Positions 36,643 through 46,708 are shown, counted from the stretch's first letter. The stretch: 64,000 bases of DNA from Chitinophagaceae bacterium (GCA_947381435.1 CANCVE010000002.1:1-64000); one strand, 5' to 3'. Notes: a model not told the origin generated them from the sequence alone. Program-made: numbers and translations.

Positions 36643-37404
36643 ATGAAAAACAAAAAGATTTGGTTGCCGCTATTTATCATTATTTCAATGATTAAAACGG
36701 TAACCGCACAGGATTATATTACGAAAGTGAAAATAGAGTTTGAGAAAAAGGTAAATATTTATCGTTCGCTAGAAGGAGGCGGAGGAAACATGGAAGAGTT
36801 TAAGGCGAAAATACCTAAATACAATGTTTCGTACTTTAGTTTTACGTATGCCAATGGTCAGTCGTTGTACAAATTCGATCATGATAATTCTCAGGGTACG
36901 CCAATGGGTTTTAGTATGACTAGTCCTAGTAATAGCATTTTTGTTGATTACAATACCAAACAGACGGTAACAAGAAAATCAATTATTGGGCAAGACTATC
37001 TGATAAAAGATAGTTTATCAAATGTAAAATGGCGGATTACAAAGGAAACCAGAACAATAGCGGGTTATGAATGCCGAAAGGCGATTGGAGTAATATATGA
37101 CACTGTATATGTTGTTGCCTTTTATTGCGAACAATTTGTAATGCCCGCAGGCCCTGAGGCTGTACAAGGTTTGCCAGGAATGATACTTGGCTTGGGGATA
37201 CCAAGGTATAATACAACTTGGTTTGCCACAAAAGTAGAGCTCGCAAACTTTAATGAAACCGAGATAGTACCGCCTGCAAAAGGTAAAAAGACTACGAAAA
37301 AAGAGTTAGTAGATGAGTACATACAGAAGCTAAAGGGTTATGGCATGAAAGATTTTAAACTAAATGAAATAGAAGGGCAATTGTTTAACAAGTATGTACT
37401 TTAG
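36643..37404 (+). CDS. GLPGLI family secreted protein
   Basis: A 253-residue protein with a signal peptide (MKNKKIWLPLFIIISMIKTVTAQ) and the family's name-giving motif as GLPGMILGLGI (residues about 183-193), preceded by the invariant-looking IAGYECRKA stretch. These periplasmic or surface proteins are often encoded beside outer-membrane beta-barrel proteins exactly as here (4-bp gap), so the pair should function together, but the process is unknown. Confidence 0.9.
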   Translation: MKNKKIWLPLFIIISMIKTVTAQDYITKVKIEFEKKVNIYRSLEGGGGNMEEFKAKIPKYNVSYFSFTYANGQSLYKFDHDNSQGTPMGFSMTSPSNSIFVDYNTKQTVTRKSIIGQDYLIKDSLSNVKWRITKETRTIAGYECRKAIGVIYDTVYVVAFYCEQFVMPAGPEAVQGLPGMILGLGIPRYNTTWFATKVELANFNETEIVPPAKGKKTTKKELVDEYIQKLKGYGMKDFKLNEIEGQLFNKYVL

Positions 37405-38014
37405 GGAAATGGATTGTTAAAAGTTGAAGGCAAAGTTGCTCAATTTATTTTGACTCTAAGATATTTAGGTATCAATTTGTCAACCTTTTAAGTGCCATCC
37501 CTATAAGAGTTTGAAACCCTTGTGTGGAATTGATGATTTGCGAAAACCGAGCATAAAACGGCTTTAAGTGACCAAATAATATCAAACAGATGCTAAATAA
37601 TACCACACTGTAACGCATTTACACCTCTTGGAAGCGTGGTTATACCTCTTAGAAGTGAAGTTATACCTCTTGGGAGTGAAGTTATACCTCTTGGGGGTGC
37701 AGTTACACCTCTTAGATGCGCAGTTACACCTCTTGGAAGAGTATTTATACCTCTTAGATGTGCAGTTATACCTTTTGGGGGCGTAGTTACACTTCTTGGA
37801 TGTGCAGTTACACCTCTTGGGGGCGTAGTTACACCTCTTGGATGTGCAGTTACATCTCTTGGATGCGCAGTTACCCCTTTTGGAGGCACAGTTAATATAG
37901 ACTTGCAACGAAATGTATCTTTTTGGTACTTTAAGTGAACTCTTTTGTCCTATAAAACAAACCTGAGAAGTGTTAATTTCAGGCATTGAGGTCATACTAC
38001 TCAGTGTACCCAAT
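37405..38014. repeat. Intergenic region with a 21-bp tandem array of thirteen units
   Basis: From 37621 to 37893 a unit of the type ACACCTCTTGGATGTGCAGTT repeats with an exact 21-bp period: the A[CT]ACCTCTT start falls at 37621, 37642, 37663 and so on to 37873. The spacer varies among GAAGCGTGGTT, GGGGGCGTAGTT and GATGTGCAGTT. Because 21 is a multiple of three, frames stay open on both strands, giving seven-residue protein repeats, but these have no start context, signal or family. It lies between convergent genes; 37405-37617 shows nothing else. Confidence 0.9.
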
Positions 38015-38015
38015 A

Positions 38016-38046
38016 AAAAAGCCGCCACAGATAAACTGTGACGGCT
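38016..38046 (-). terminator. Intrinsic terminator of the anchor-A surface protein gene
   Basis: AGCCG-C-CACAG and CTGTG-A-CGGCT pair around ATAAA with one central mismatch; on the minus strand the stem is followed by a T-run. It is 29 bp after the stop of the 38075-41869 gene. Confidence 0.8.
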
Positions 38047-38074
38047 GTATTCTTGGGGTGTCGGTAATTAGTTA

Positions 38075-41000
38075 CTATTTACCTTGAAACATTACTTTTT
38101 GTGTATCATAACGTGTTCCTGCTCCTTGTAGAGAAACGAAGTACAATCCTTTCTTCATTGTCTCGTTTAGGCTTACAGATACTGTGTTATTCCCTTGAGT
38201 AGCATTTACTTGTTTGGTACTTACTACTCTTCCTAGGTTATCAATAATAGTTAATTGTAATTGTGCAGCTGCAGGGCTTGCAAAGCTTACCTTAAAGTTA
38301 CCATTACTTGGGTTAGGGCTGATGCCTACTGCTTTAGCTTGTAAACTTCTTTCGTAAGCGATATCTACTTTACTAAATGCTGCGTTGCTGATACCTGCAT
38401 TGAAGCTGATGGTTTGTCCTGTTGGGTTCTCGATGTTGTACACCACAGAAGTAACATCTGACAAATCCATCGTTGCTGGCAAACCATTATCGGTAGACTT
38501 AAACTCGCTTGTACCTATTTGGTAAGTTTGTCCGTCTTGTAAGCCTGTAATGTAGTAAGTATATTGACTCTTCCAGTTGTTTACCCCTTCTTTTGTGATG
38601 GTAATCTTCATGTTTAATCCTTCGGTATTTGTATTGGCAGTAAACTTGAAAGACTTATATCCACTTAGGTTTACAGCACTTGCACCACCTCTTAGGTATT
38701 TATAAACAGACACATAGCTTGGTGTGGTCACTTGCACTTTTACATCTCTTAGTAAAGCATATTCATCTGCACTAGCTACACGGCTACTGTTGTTTGCCAC
38801 ATTAAACTGAGCAACCGAAGTATTGTTGTCGCCACTTGTTCCCCAGATACCATCAGCAATGTATAACATGTCTGTAGTGGTATTATTGAACACCATACTG
38901 ATGTTGGCATCGTAAGTATCGCCTACTGGGATAGACACTGTAGACCTTCCATTTGCACCGATAGTGAATGGAACAATTACTTTGTTATCTATTGTAGTGT
39001 TTTCGGTAGCATGTTGGGTTAAAGTGAAATAACCACTTGTGTTTGCTGTTCTGTTGTTGATGGTAAGGTTAAGGTTTGCACCTTTTCTGTTAGCCGCAGA
39101 AACATACGCACTTGGAAGGTCGTTGCCATTGCTTAATTCAGATACAGGCATGGTAGCTTGAAGTCTGTTCAATATTTCTTTTACCATTGTAGTTACATCT
39201 GTTGGTGTAGAAGCCCACAATTGATAATTTATCATGGTGTCTTCGCTAACGTAATCTGGCATTAACCAATTGCTCTGTAGAGAATAAGTACTTCTACCAG
39301 CTTTTTGTCCTGCAGAGAAGCTTACAGCGTATTCTTTGCTTCCATCAGCTTGAAGGATAGTGTAGCGGATGAATGAATGACTTGCTATTTGTACATTCTC
39401 TATGTTCAACAATTGTGCACCCTTCAATCTATCACAGATTGGTTTAGTATGAGAATAGATACCGCCTACAGTTTTAGTAGCAAAGGCAACTGCTTTAGGA
39501 GAATTATTCAATGTAAAATCTATAGTTCTTACATCTATTGCATTAGTAATGCTAGTAAGATCTGCTACTGCTGCCGATTTATCATAAGCAGTATAAGCAC
39601 TATTTACTTGGTAAGGCATCACAGAATAGAGTGTCTTAGCAGTAATACCGAAAGTAGCAATGCTTCCTTTTTTAGGAGCCACTATCTGCTCGGAAGCAGT
39701 GTATTGCACCGCACCATTTTGTCCACTCTTATATAGGTTAAAGTTTCTTGTTCCTATTGCAGCACCAAGAGGTTTACTTTCTAGGCCTCCTGTACCACCA
39801 GAAGTAACAGAACCTGTATCGCAACTTACTACAAAGGGTAGGGTTGCAACAGCAGAACATCCACTATTGGTAACAGTGTAAGTAATGTTTGCTTTACCAT
39901 CTGCTATGGCAGTAACTGTTCCAGAAGCATCTACTGTAGCTACACTATTATTTGATGAAGCCCATATACCACCTAAAGTAGCTTCAGAAAGCGATGTTGT
40001 TGTTGTAGCACAAATAGTATCAGTACCAACTATTGGTGCAACTGTAGGAAGAGGATTAACCGTTAATACCAAACTAGCCGCACTATCGCAACCTGCTGCA
40101 TTGGTAAGATGTGCTGTGTATGTACCAGCAGCACTGTAAGAAGTTCCATTGAATGTATAAGAACCTCCATCACAGATACTTGCATTGGTAGTTGAAGTAG
40201 AAGATGATTTCTTTGTTAGTACCAAGGTAGCTGCACTATCGCAACCTGCCGCATTGGTAAGGTGAATAGTATAAGAACCTGCTGCATTGTAGCTTGTGCC
40301 ATTCCAAACATAAGGAAGGCTACAAACACTTACTGCTGTGCTAGAAGTAGTTTTTGCTTTAACCGTTAATACCAAACTAGCCGCGCTATCGCAACCTGCT
40401 GCATTGGTAAGATGTGCTGTGTATGTACCAGCAGCACTGTAAGAAGTTCCGTTGAATGTGTAAGAACTTCCATCACAAATACTTGCATTGGTAGTAGATG
40501 TTGAAGATGATTTCTTTGTTAGTACCAAAGTAGCTGCACTATCGCAACCTGCCGCATTGGTAAGGTGAATAGTATAAGAACCTGCTGCATTGTAGCTAGT
40601 GCCATTCCATACGTAAGGAAAACTGCAAACACTTACTGGCGTGCTAGAGGTAGTTTTTGCTTTAACCGTTAATACTAAACTAGCCGCACTATCGCAACCT
40701 GCTGCATTGGTAAGATGTGCTGTGTATGTACCAGCAGTACTGTATGAAGTTCCGTTGAATGTATAAGAACCTCCGTCACAAATACTTGCATTGGTAGTAG
40801 AAGAAGTGGCAGTACATGCTACTGCACAACCAGTTACACTAGGCGTAAAAGGATAATAGTGTAGTTCGCCACCATTTTGAGAGAATGACTTACCAATAAC
40901 TTGTCCTTCTATGTTTGATTGATTAACTGTTTTGGTGATGTCGGCATTAGGTGCAAAAACAGTTCCTTCGATGGTGCTGTTGCCCGCAATATTTATTGAT

Positions 41001-41869
41001 GATGCATTGTAGAAATTGTAGATGATATATGGTGCGTTATTACCGCTAATACCTGCTTGGTTCCAAACATTCCATGTAAAACTGCCCGAAGCATTTACAT
41101 TAATCACCAATACATGGCTTGCATCGGGGCTATTGGTAAAAGTGATTCCGTTGGTTACACTGTTCAAATCGCTACCAGTTATGTTCAACACATTTGTACC
41201 ACTTGCCAAAGTAATTTTTATCTGTCCAGAAGTAAGTACATCGCCACATTGAGAACTGTGCTTGTCTTGGTTAGGATTAGATAATATATTGGCAGTGCCA
41301 GAACATGCAGCCAAGCTAGTAGCAGTGGCTTTAAAGGTAGTAAATGCAGTAGAGAAGTTAATTTCTGTACTTGTATTTGCATCGCAAATAGGATTGTTTG
41401 ATGCAGACACTTCTGTACCCCAAGCAAAGGCATTTGAATTGATATTGATATTTGGCGTAGAAGCATAAGATGCCGAGCTGCCAGTAATGTAGATGTTTGA
41501 AGAGGCATTATTGTTGTCGCGGTACCATGTTTTGATGTTAGAACCACTACAGTTGCCAATTTTTACATATCTGCCACTATTAACCTGCAAAGAACCAGAA
41601 GATAGGTTAACCTTACCACCTACAAATAAACCAATTGGCACGCTACTTACCGTAAAAGTACCATTGTTGTGAATGTTTACTTGATAATTACCCGCAACAG
41701 TAAGGTCGCCGCCAATAGCTATTGGGCCTTCAGACTCATTAGTAGTGAGCGTTGCATTGTTTTGCAAAAAAGCATTGAAGCCTATAGCAGGTGCTGTGGG
41801 ACTTTGTGCAGATGCACCAATAATTAACATGGTAATTGATGCAGCGAGAGATAGTAACTTCTTTATCAT
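38075..41869 (-). CDS. Large T9SS-secreted surface protein: choice-of-anchor A domain, tandem repeats, Ig-like domain, C-terminal sorting domain
   Basis: A 1264-residue protein starting at ATG 41869 with a signal peptide (MIKKLLSLAASITMLIIGASAQS). Next is a choice-of-anchor A/collagen-binding-like beta-helix domain (about 22-350: IGFNAFLQNNATLTTNESEGPIAIGGDLTVAGNY ... IEGTVFAPNADI). Five Cys-containing repeats of about 50 residues (SICDGGSYTFNGTSYS...AHLTNAAGCDSAASLVLTV) follow, then a Big_2-type Ig domain, an unrecognised beta-rich region, and a type A T9SS sorting domain (GISPNPSNGNFKVSF ... KKGLYFVSLQGAGTRYDTQKVMFQGK). It should be secreted by the T9SS encoded at 16.7-24.5 kb and attached to the cell surface, likely in adhesion (inference). 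Confidence 0.85.
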   Translation of the reverse strand: MIKKLLSLAASITMLIIGASAQSPTAPAIGFNAFLQNNATLTTNESEGPIAIGGDLTVAGNYQVNIHNNGTFTVSSVPIGLFVGGKVNLSSGSLQVNSGRYVKIGNCSGSNIKTWYRDNNNASSNIYITGSSASYASTPNININSNAFAWGTEVSASNNPICDANTSTEINFSTAFTTFKATATSLAACSGTANILSNPNQDKHSSQCGDVLTSGQIKITLASGTNVLNITGSDLNSVTNGITFTNSPDASHVLVINVNASGSFTWNVWNQAGISGNNAPYIIYNFYNASSINIAGNSTIEGTVFAPNADITKTVNQSNIEGQVIGKSFSQNGGELHYYPFTPSVTGCAVACTATSSTTNASICDGGSYTFNGTSYSTAGTYTAHLTNAAGCDSAASLVLTVKAKTTSSTPVSVCSFPYVWNGTSYNAAGSYTIHLTNAAGCDSAATLVLTKKSSSTSTTNASICDGSSYTFNGTSYSAAGTYTAHLTNAAGCDSAASLVLTVKAKTTSSTAVSVCSLPYVWNGTSYNAAGSYTIHLTNAAGCDSAATLVLTKKSSSTSTTNASICDGGSYTFNGTSYSAAGTYTAHLTNAAGCDSAASLVLTVNPLPTVAPIVGTDTICATTTTSLSEATLGGIWASSNNSVATVDASGTVTAIADGKANITYTVTNSGCSAVATLPFVVSCDTGSVTSGGTGGLESKPLGAAIGTRNFNLYKSGQNGAVQYTASEQIVAPKKGSIATFGITAKTLYSVMPYQVNSAYTAYDKSAAVADLTSITNAIDVRTIDFTLNNSPKAVAFATKTVGGIYSHTKPICDRLKGAQLLNIENVQIASHSFIRYTILQADGSKEYAVSFSAGQKAGRSTYSLQSNWLMPDYVSEDTMINYQLWASTPTDVTTMVKEILNRLQATMPVSELSNGNDLPSAYVSAANRKGANLNLTINNRTANTSGYFTLTQHATENTTIDNKVIVPFTIGANGRSTVSIPVGDTYDANISMVFNNTTTDMLYIADGIWGTSGDNNTSVAQFNVANNSSRVASADEYALLRDVKVQVTTPSYVSVYKYLRGGASAVNLSGYKSFKFTANTNTEGLNMKITITKEGVNNWKSQYTYYITGLQDGQTYQIGTSEFKSTDNGLPATMDLSDVTSVVYNIENPTGQTISFNAGISNAAFSKVDIAYERSLQAKAVGISPNPSNGNFKVSFASPAAAQLQLTIIDNLGRVVSTKQVNATQGNNTVSVSLNETMKKGLYFVSLQGAGTRYDTQKVMFQGK
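40058..40820 (-). repeat. 303-bp tandem coding repeats inside the surface protein gene
   Basis: AACCGTTAAT marks recur at 40058, 40361 and 40664, an exact 303-bp (101-codon) period. Each period holds two different repeats, one with CDGGSYTFNGTSYS and one with CSFPYVWNGTSYNAAGS. The copies are about 97% alike at the nucleotide level by eye, so they were duplicated or homogenised recently. Confidence 0.85.
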
Positions 41870-41952
41870 AATGTGTGTTTTTGTGTCGTTAGAAAACAAT
41901 AAAATATCCCCTTTCGTACGCTGTAAAAATGAAGTAGACACACTGGTACACA

Positions 41953-42122
41953 TATCCCTAAGATTAGGGGGTACGACTAAATAATGATAATATCAGCTGT
42001 TTTTACGTTTGCCTAACAGTAAGGAGGCAAGGGTATTCCCCTAATTTAAGGGATACGAAACCGATAGTTCTGGAGGGCTAAAGCGTTACTAATCCCCCTA
42101 ATTATTTGCTATTGTAGGGATA
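41953..42122. promoter_or_regulatory. Three related inverted sites upstream of the surface protein gene
   Basis: Site 1 (41953-41974) TATCCCTAAGATTAGGGGGTAC, read on the other strand as GTACCCCCTAAT-CTTAGGGATA, is nearly identical to site 2 (42033-42056) GTATTCCCCTAAT-TTAAGGGATAC. A looser site 3 with the half-sites CCCCCTAAT (42094) and TAGGGATA (42115) is further out. They lie 84-250 bp upstream of the ATG at 41869 and look like binding sites for a dimeric regulator. Confidence 0.45.
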
Positions 42123-42354
42123 AAGCAATTATTAGTTTTGAATTAATAAGTATCAAACATTGGTCAAAAATCAGGGGTCAATGACATCTATTATTGAGCA
42201 TCTTTTAAGAATATTTTGATTAAATGGATTAACAGACTCAAGTGTTTTAACAGGCTTTTGGGGGATGTCTGTTTTTGTTGATTAATATAAAAGATAGGAG
42301 GGTTAAATAGGACAATTTGATTGAGAATTTAGAGCCAGTTACAAATGGAAGAAA

Positions 42355-42648
42355 TAATTTGCTGCCAATGGATCAATAGCTTTAGGACGAATTAAGTACT
42401 TTGCTCCTTATTGATTAATGTACTGCCAGCAAATCAGTTGTTTTGCTCCCTATTGATTGATATACTGCCAGCAAATTAGTTGCTTTGCCCCGTGTTGATT
42501 GATCCACTGCCAGCAAATCAGTTGCTTTGCTCCTTGTTGATTAATCTACTGCCAGTAAATAATCTAATTTGCCCCGTGTTGATTAATCAACTGCCCCCAA
42601 ATTGAATAATTCGTCCCAAAGCTATTAATCCAGTGGTAGCAAATTATT
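42355..42648. repeat. 42-bp tandem array closed by inverted end units
   Basis: Five units start with ACTGCC at 42422, 42464, 42506, 42548 and 42590, an exact 42-bp period (unit ACTGCCAGCAAATCAGTTG plus TTTGCTCCTTGTTGATTAATCT-like second half). The left flank (42355-42396, AATTTGCTGCCAATGG...) and right flank (42604-42646) are near-perfect inverted complements of each other over about 40 bp. The rest of 41870-42916 is the divergent promoter region of the two large secreted-protein genes; I see no gene in it. Confidence 0.85.
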
Positions 42649-42916
42649 TTATTCAATCATTATTCTACCATGATTAGTCATAAAATAAAACAACCTGTCC
42701 GTTCATAAAGCACTTATTAATCACCAAAGGAATAGTTTGGCAACATCGTTACTTACATTGATTTATACTTTTTATTGATTAATGAGAACAGTAGCTAACT
42801 ATTTCATCTTTCAGCATAGACTATGACAGTTGTAGCTACTTAATATCTACGTTTGCTAGCTTTCTACAACGATGTAGTAACACATTTATCAAGCAATAAC
42901 GTAAGCTTTTAGCAAT

Positions 42917-45900
42917 ATGAAAAATAACTTCACCCTAACGTGCATCTGCCTATTCTTTTTCTTTTCCCTCAACGCACAAACAAACTATACCAGCAAGATT
43001 GTAAACCCAAGTTTTGAAACGGGAGACTATACAGGTTGGAACTGGACGGGCAGAACGGGCGGTTGGACCACCGTAAACACCGATGGAGACAATACTAAAA
43101 ACGGACAATACATTGCGGGCTATTGGAACACTACCATTGCCGATGTGGAGTGTTCGCAAACCATTACTGGGCTTCCCAATGGTTATTATCAGCTAAAAGC
43201 CCTCTTAACCGTAAGCAATAACCGCTCTGGCAATGAGCGTTTGTTTGTAAACAATGGCGCTGCCACCACTTCAAAGCTATATGGCACATCAACCAACCCT
43301 GCCTATAGCGTCAAGAACCTAACTATATTGGGAAATACAGAACAGTATTCTTTTGGTGGCAATACAGAATCGGCTAGCGAAGCAGGTCCTTTCTATAAAG
43401 TATCGGTAGTAAGTCATGTAACCAATGGAACACTCACAATCGGGGTGCGCACTAGTGGTAAGGCAACTGCCAATGGATACGACTTTTCTTATTCCCCTTC
43501 GGGTGATGTAGGATTTTTCAAGTTCGACAATTTTACATTGGCAGAAGTATCAAGCGTAGCTACTCTCGATAATATTACATTGAGTACTGGATCGCTTGAT
43601 GCCGCTTTCGATGCTGCAACCACTACCTACAATGCTACCCTACAGCCCGGCGCTACAACCGTTACCCCCATTGCGTTCCCCACGGTTGATGGTGTTACCA
43701 TTACGGGCAATACCCCCGTTGATGTTTCATCGGGCAGTGGCAGTTCTACCATCACCATAACTGCGTTGGATGGTTCTACCCAAAAAACGTATACCATTAA
43801 TTATACGGTTCGCAAGTTTGACGCTTCCGCACAGCAAGCAAATCTGTACACCAACAACTTTCCTTTGTCGGACGTAACCTTGCTTGATGGTCCTTTTAAA
43901 CATGCAAGAGATTTAAATACACAAACACTTCTAAAATATGATGTTGACAGATTGTTGTCTCCATACAGAAAAGAAGCGGGCTTGGCAGCAAAAGCAACAA
44001 GCTATAACGGTTGGATAGGACTTGATGGACACATTGGTGGGCACTATTTAACTGCTTTGGCCATGAATTATGCAGCCACAGGAGACACGGCCTGCAGAAA
44101 CAGGATGAACTATATGGTGTCCGAGTTAAAGGCTTGTCAAGATGCCAATGCCATCAACAATGCCTCGTGGGGAGTTGGTTATGCAGGTGGCGTACCTAAT
44201 AGTAAAAGTGTTTGGAGTACATTTAAAGTAGGCACCTTTACCTCATTTCATGCGGCATGGGTTCCTTGGTATAACCTTCATAAAACCTATGCTGGACTGC
44301 GCGATGCATGGCTTTATGGTGGCAACGACACAGCTAAGACCGTATTTCTTGCTTTTTGCGATTGGGGCATTAATATAACGTCAAACCTTACCGACGCACA
44401 AATAGAAACCATGCTAGGCATAGAACATGGCGGTATGAACGAAATATTTGCCGATGCTTATGCCATAACCAACAATGCTAAATACCTCACGGCGGCAAAA
44501 CGTTTCTCGCACAAAGTAATATTCAATAGCATGTCTGCCGGGGTAGATAATCTGGATAACAAACACGCCAATACGCAAGTGCCCAAGGCGGTAGGCTTTC
44601 AGCGTATTGCAGAGGTATCTAATGATGCCAGCTATGCCAAAGCGGGATCTTTCTTTTGGCAAACAATTACGGACAAACGAACACTTGCATTGGGCGGAAA
44701 CAGCCGTAAGGAATACTTTCCGCAAGCATCTGCTTACTCCGATTATGTTAATGATGTGCAAGGGCCTGAGTCGTGCAATACCAACAACATGCTAAAGCTT
44801 ACCGAGGATTTGTTTAGGATACATCCCGATGCCGCTTATGCCGATTTCTACGAGAAAGCGTTGTTCAACCATATACTATCTACCCAGCATCCCGATCATG
44901 GCGGCTTTGTTTACTTTACTTCCACCCGTCCGCGCCACTACCGTGTTTACTCGGCACCCAACGAAGCCATGTGGTGTTGTGTGGGTACAGGCATGGAGAA
45001 CCATTGTAAATATGGGGAGTTTATATACACACATACTGCCGATACTTTGTACTTGAATCTATTTATTGCTTCACAATTGAATTGGAAAAGTAAGGGGATT
45101 ACCATTCGACAAGAAACAGCCTTCCCCGAAGAAGAGAAAACTACCTTGCGCATCTATACCACAACGCCTACTGCTTTTACCTTAAAAGTTCGTTCGCCAA
45201 AGTGGGTACAAGATAGTGCCTTAAAGATTGTGGTAAACACTGATACACTAAAGGTTATTGCGCAAGCCGAAAGCTATGTCTCCATCAACCGTGTGTGGAA
45301 TAATAACGACTCTGTGCGCATTTTACTTCCCATGCACAACAGCATTGAGCCATTGCCAAATGTGCCCAATTATGTTGCATTAATGCACGGACCCATATTG
45401 CTTAGTGCCAAAACCGGCACAGAAGATTTGGCAGGACTGATAGCCGACGATAGTCGGTTGGCACACATAGCTAGTGGTACACTTTTACCTTTGGATAAGG
45501 CCCCAATTATTGTTACCGAAAGCAGTAATGCGGTTGCAGCCAACGTTGTTGCGGTTGCCAATGTGCCACTCAATTTTAAATATAAGGGCGTGTTTGCCAA
45601 TAGCGCAGATTCATCCTTGCTGTTACAACCTTTTTACAAGGTTCACGATGCCCGATATATGATGTATTGGCTTACCATTAGTCAGTCGCAATACCAACAC
45701 ATGCTAGATAGTGTTGCCGCTGCGCAAAAGACTGCATTAGACTTAGAATCGCGTACAATAGACCAAGTGGCTCCGGGAGAGCAGCAACCAGAATCGGATC
45801 ATCAGATACATAGTTCAAACTCTAATACAGGAAATTATCAAAATGAGTTCTGGCGCGATGCGAATGGTGGCTATATCAGCTACCGATTAAAGACTGCTAA

Positions 45901-46708
45901 GAAGACAGACCTATCACTGATGGTTCGCTATTGGGGCAATGAGGTTGGGGCAAGAACTTTTAATATTTATGTGGACGATTCACTGCTTGTTACGGAGAAT
46001 ATTAGTGGCAAATGGAAACTTAATCAGTTTGAGAATGTGGAATATACCCTCCCGATTGCCATGACTGCTGGCAAAGATACGGTAACAGTTAGGTTTCAGG
46101 CAATTGATGCAAAGAACTATGCAGGAGGCATCTTTTATGTAAGGATATTGCAGCCTTTAAGTGTGGTTACACCAGTAGGCTTATCCAATTTTTTGGCACA
46201 GAAAGAAAGAAATACAGTATCTCTTGCTTGGCAAACTGCCAACGAAACCAATGCAGCCTACTTTGTGGTGGAACGTAGTAACAATGGACAGCAATTTGGC
46301 GAAGTAGGCAAACAGGCTGCTGCGGGTAACAGTTCCTCAATCAAAAACTATAATCTTATAGATAATCATCCCGCAAACGGGAGCAACTACTACCGCCTGA
46401 AGATGGTAGACAAAACAGGAAAGTTTACTTTTAGTAAGATAATATATATGCAGTTTACAGTAAACAGTAATCAGTTATCAGCGTATCCAAATCCTGGTAA
46501 GGATATGGTGAAGGTTTTTATCAATGTAGTAAAAGGAGGCAATACCCGTTTTGAGTTGTATAATTCAGTAGGGAAAAGGCAATTATCCTTCAATAAAACA
46601 TTGAAAGAAGGCAACAATACCTTCAATATGGGCGTAAATCAATTACCCAAAGGAATTTATTATTTAAAAGCCGAAGGAAATGCAACTATAAGTTTGGTAG
46701 TGGAGTAG
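42917..46708 (+). CDS. T9SS-secreted GH127-type beta-L-arabinofuranosidase-like protein
   Basis: A 1263-residue protein. Signal peptide (MKNNFTLTCICLFFFFSLNAQ); a galactose-binding-like beta-sandwich (about 25-210: NPSFETGDYTGWNWTG); a cadherin-like beta-sandwich (about 213-295); then the GH127/DUF1680 alpha/alpha-barrel (about 310-860: SDVTLLDGPFKHARDLN, GWIGLDGHIGGHYLTALA, GVGYAGGVPNS, FVPWYNLHKTYAGLRD). E618 and C620 (PESCN) with C687-C688 (MWCCVGTGMENHCKYGEF) correspond to the zinc and nucleophile-cysteine site known for GH127. A further beta-rich region and a T9SS sorting domain (LSAYPNPGKDMVKVF ... LPKGIYYLKAEG) end the chain. It should cleave arabinofuranosides of plant or bacterial polysaccharides on the cell surface. 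Confidence 0.9.
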   Translation: MKNNFTLTCICLFFFFSLNAQTNYTSKIVNPSFETGDYTGWNWTGRTGGWTTVNTDGDNTKNGQYIAGYWNTTIADVECSQTITGLPNGYYQLKALLTVSNNRSGNERLFVNNGAATTSKLYGTSTNPAYSVKNLTILGNTEQYSFGGNTESASEAGPFYKVSVVSHVTNGTLTIGVRTSGKATANGYDFSYSPSGDVGFFKFDNFTLAEVSSVATLDNITLSTGSLDAAFDAATTTYNATLQPGATTVTPIAFPTVDGVTITGNTPVDVSSGSGSSTITITALDGSTQKTYTINYTVRKFDASAQQANLYTNNFPLSDVTLLDGPFKHARDLNTQTLLKYDVDRLLSPYRKEAGLAAKATSYNGWIGLDGHIGGHYLTALAMNYAATGDTACRNRMNYMVSELKACQDANAINNASWGVGYAGGVPNSKSVWSTFKVGTFTSFHAAWVPWYNLHKTYAGLRDAWLYGGNDTAKTVFLAFCDWGINITSNLTDAQIETMLGIEHGGMNEIFADAYAITNNAKYLTAAKRFSHKVIFNSMSAGVDNLDNKHANTQVPKAVGFQRIAEVSNDASYAKAGSFFWQTITDKRTLALGGNSRKEYFPQASAYSDYVNDVQGPESCNTNNMLKLTEDLFRIHPDAAYADFYEKALFNHILSTQHPDHGGFVYFTSTRPRHYRVYSAPNEAMWCCVGTGMENHCKYGEFIYTHTADTLYLNLFIASQLNWKSKGITIRQETAFPEEEKTTLRIYTTTPTAFTLKVRSPKWVQDSALKIVVNTDTLKVIAQAESYVSINRVWNNNDSVRILLPMHNSIEPLPNVPNYVALMHGPILLSAKTGTEDLAGLIADDSRLAHIASGTLLPLDKAPIIVTESSNAVAANVVAVANVPLNFKYKGVFANSADSSLLLQPFYKVHDARYMMYWLTISQSQYQHMLDSVAAAQKTALDLESRTIDQVAPGEQQPESDHQIHSSNSNTGNYQNEFWRDANGGYISYRLKTAKKTDLSLMVRYWGNEVGARTFNIYVDDSLLVTENISGKWKLNQFENVEYTLPIAMTAGKDTVTVRFQAIDAKNYAGGIFYVRILQPLSVVTPVGLSNFLAQKERNTVSLAWQTANETNAAYFVVERSNNGQQFGEVGKQAAAGNSSSIKNYNLIDNHPANGSNYYRLKMVDKTGKFTFSKIIYMQFTVNSNQLSAYPNPGKDMVKVFINVVKGGNTRFELYNSVGKRQLSFNKTLKEGNNTFNMGVNQLPKGIYYLKAEGNATISLVVE

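Noticed and set aside
37582-38028. 148-residue Cys/Lys-rich repeat ORF
   Set aside because: It is a by-product of the 21-bp array; other frames and the opposite strand are equally open, and it runs into the terminator of the neighbouring gene.
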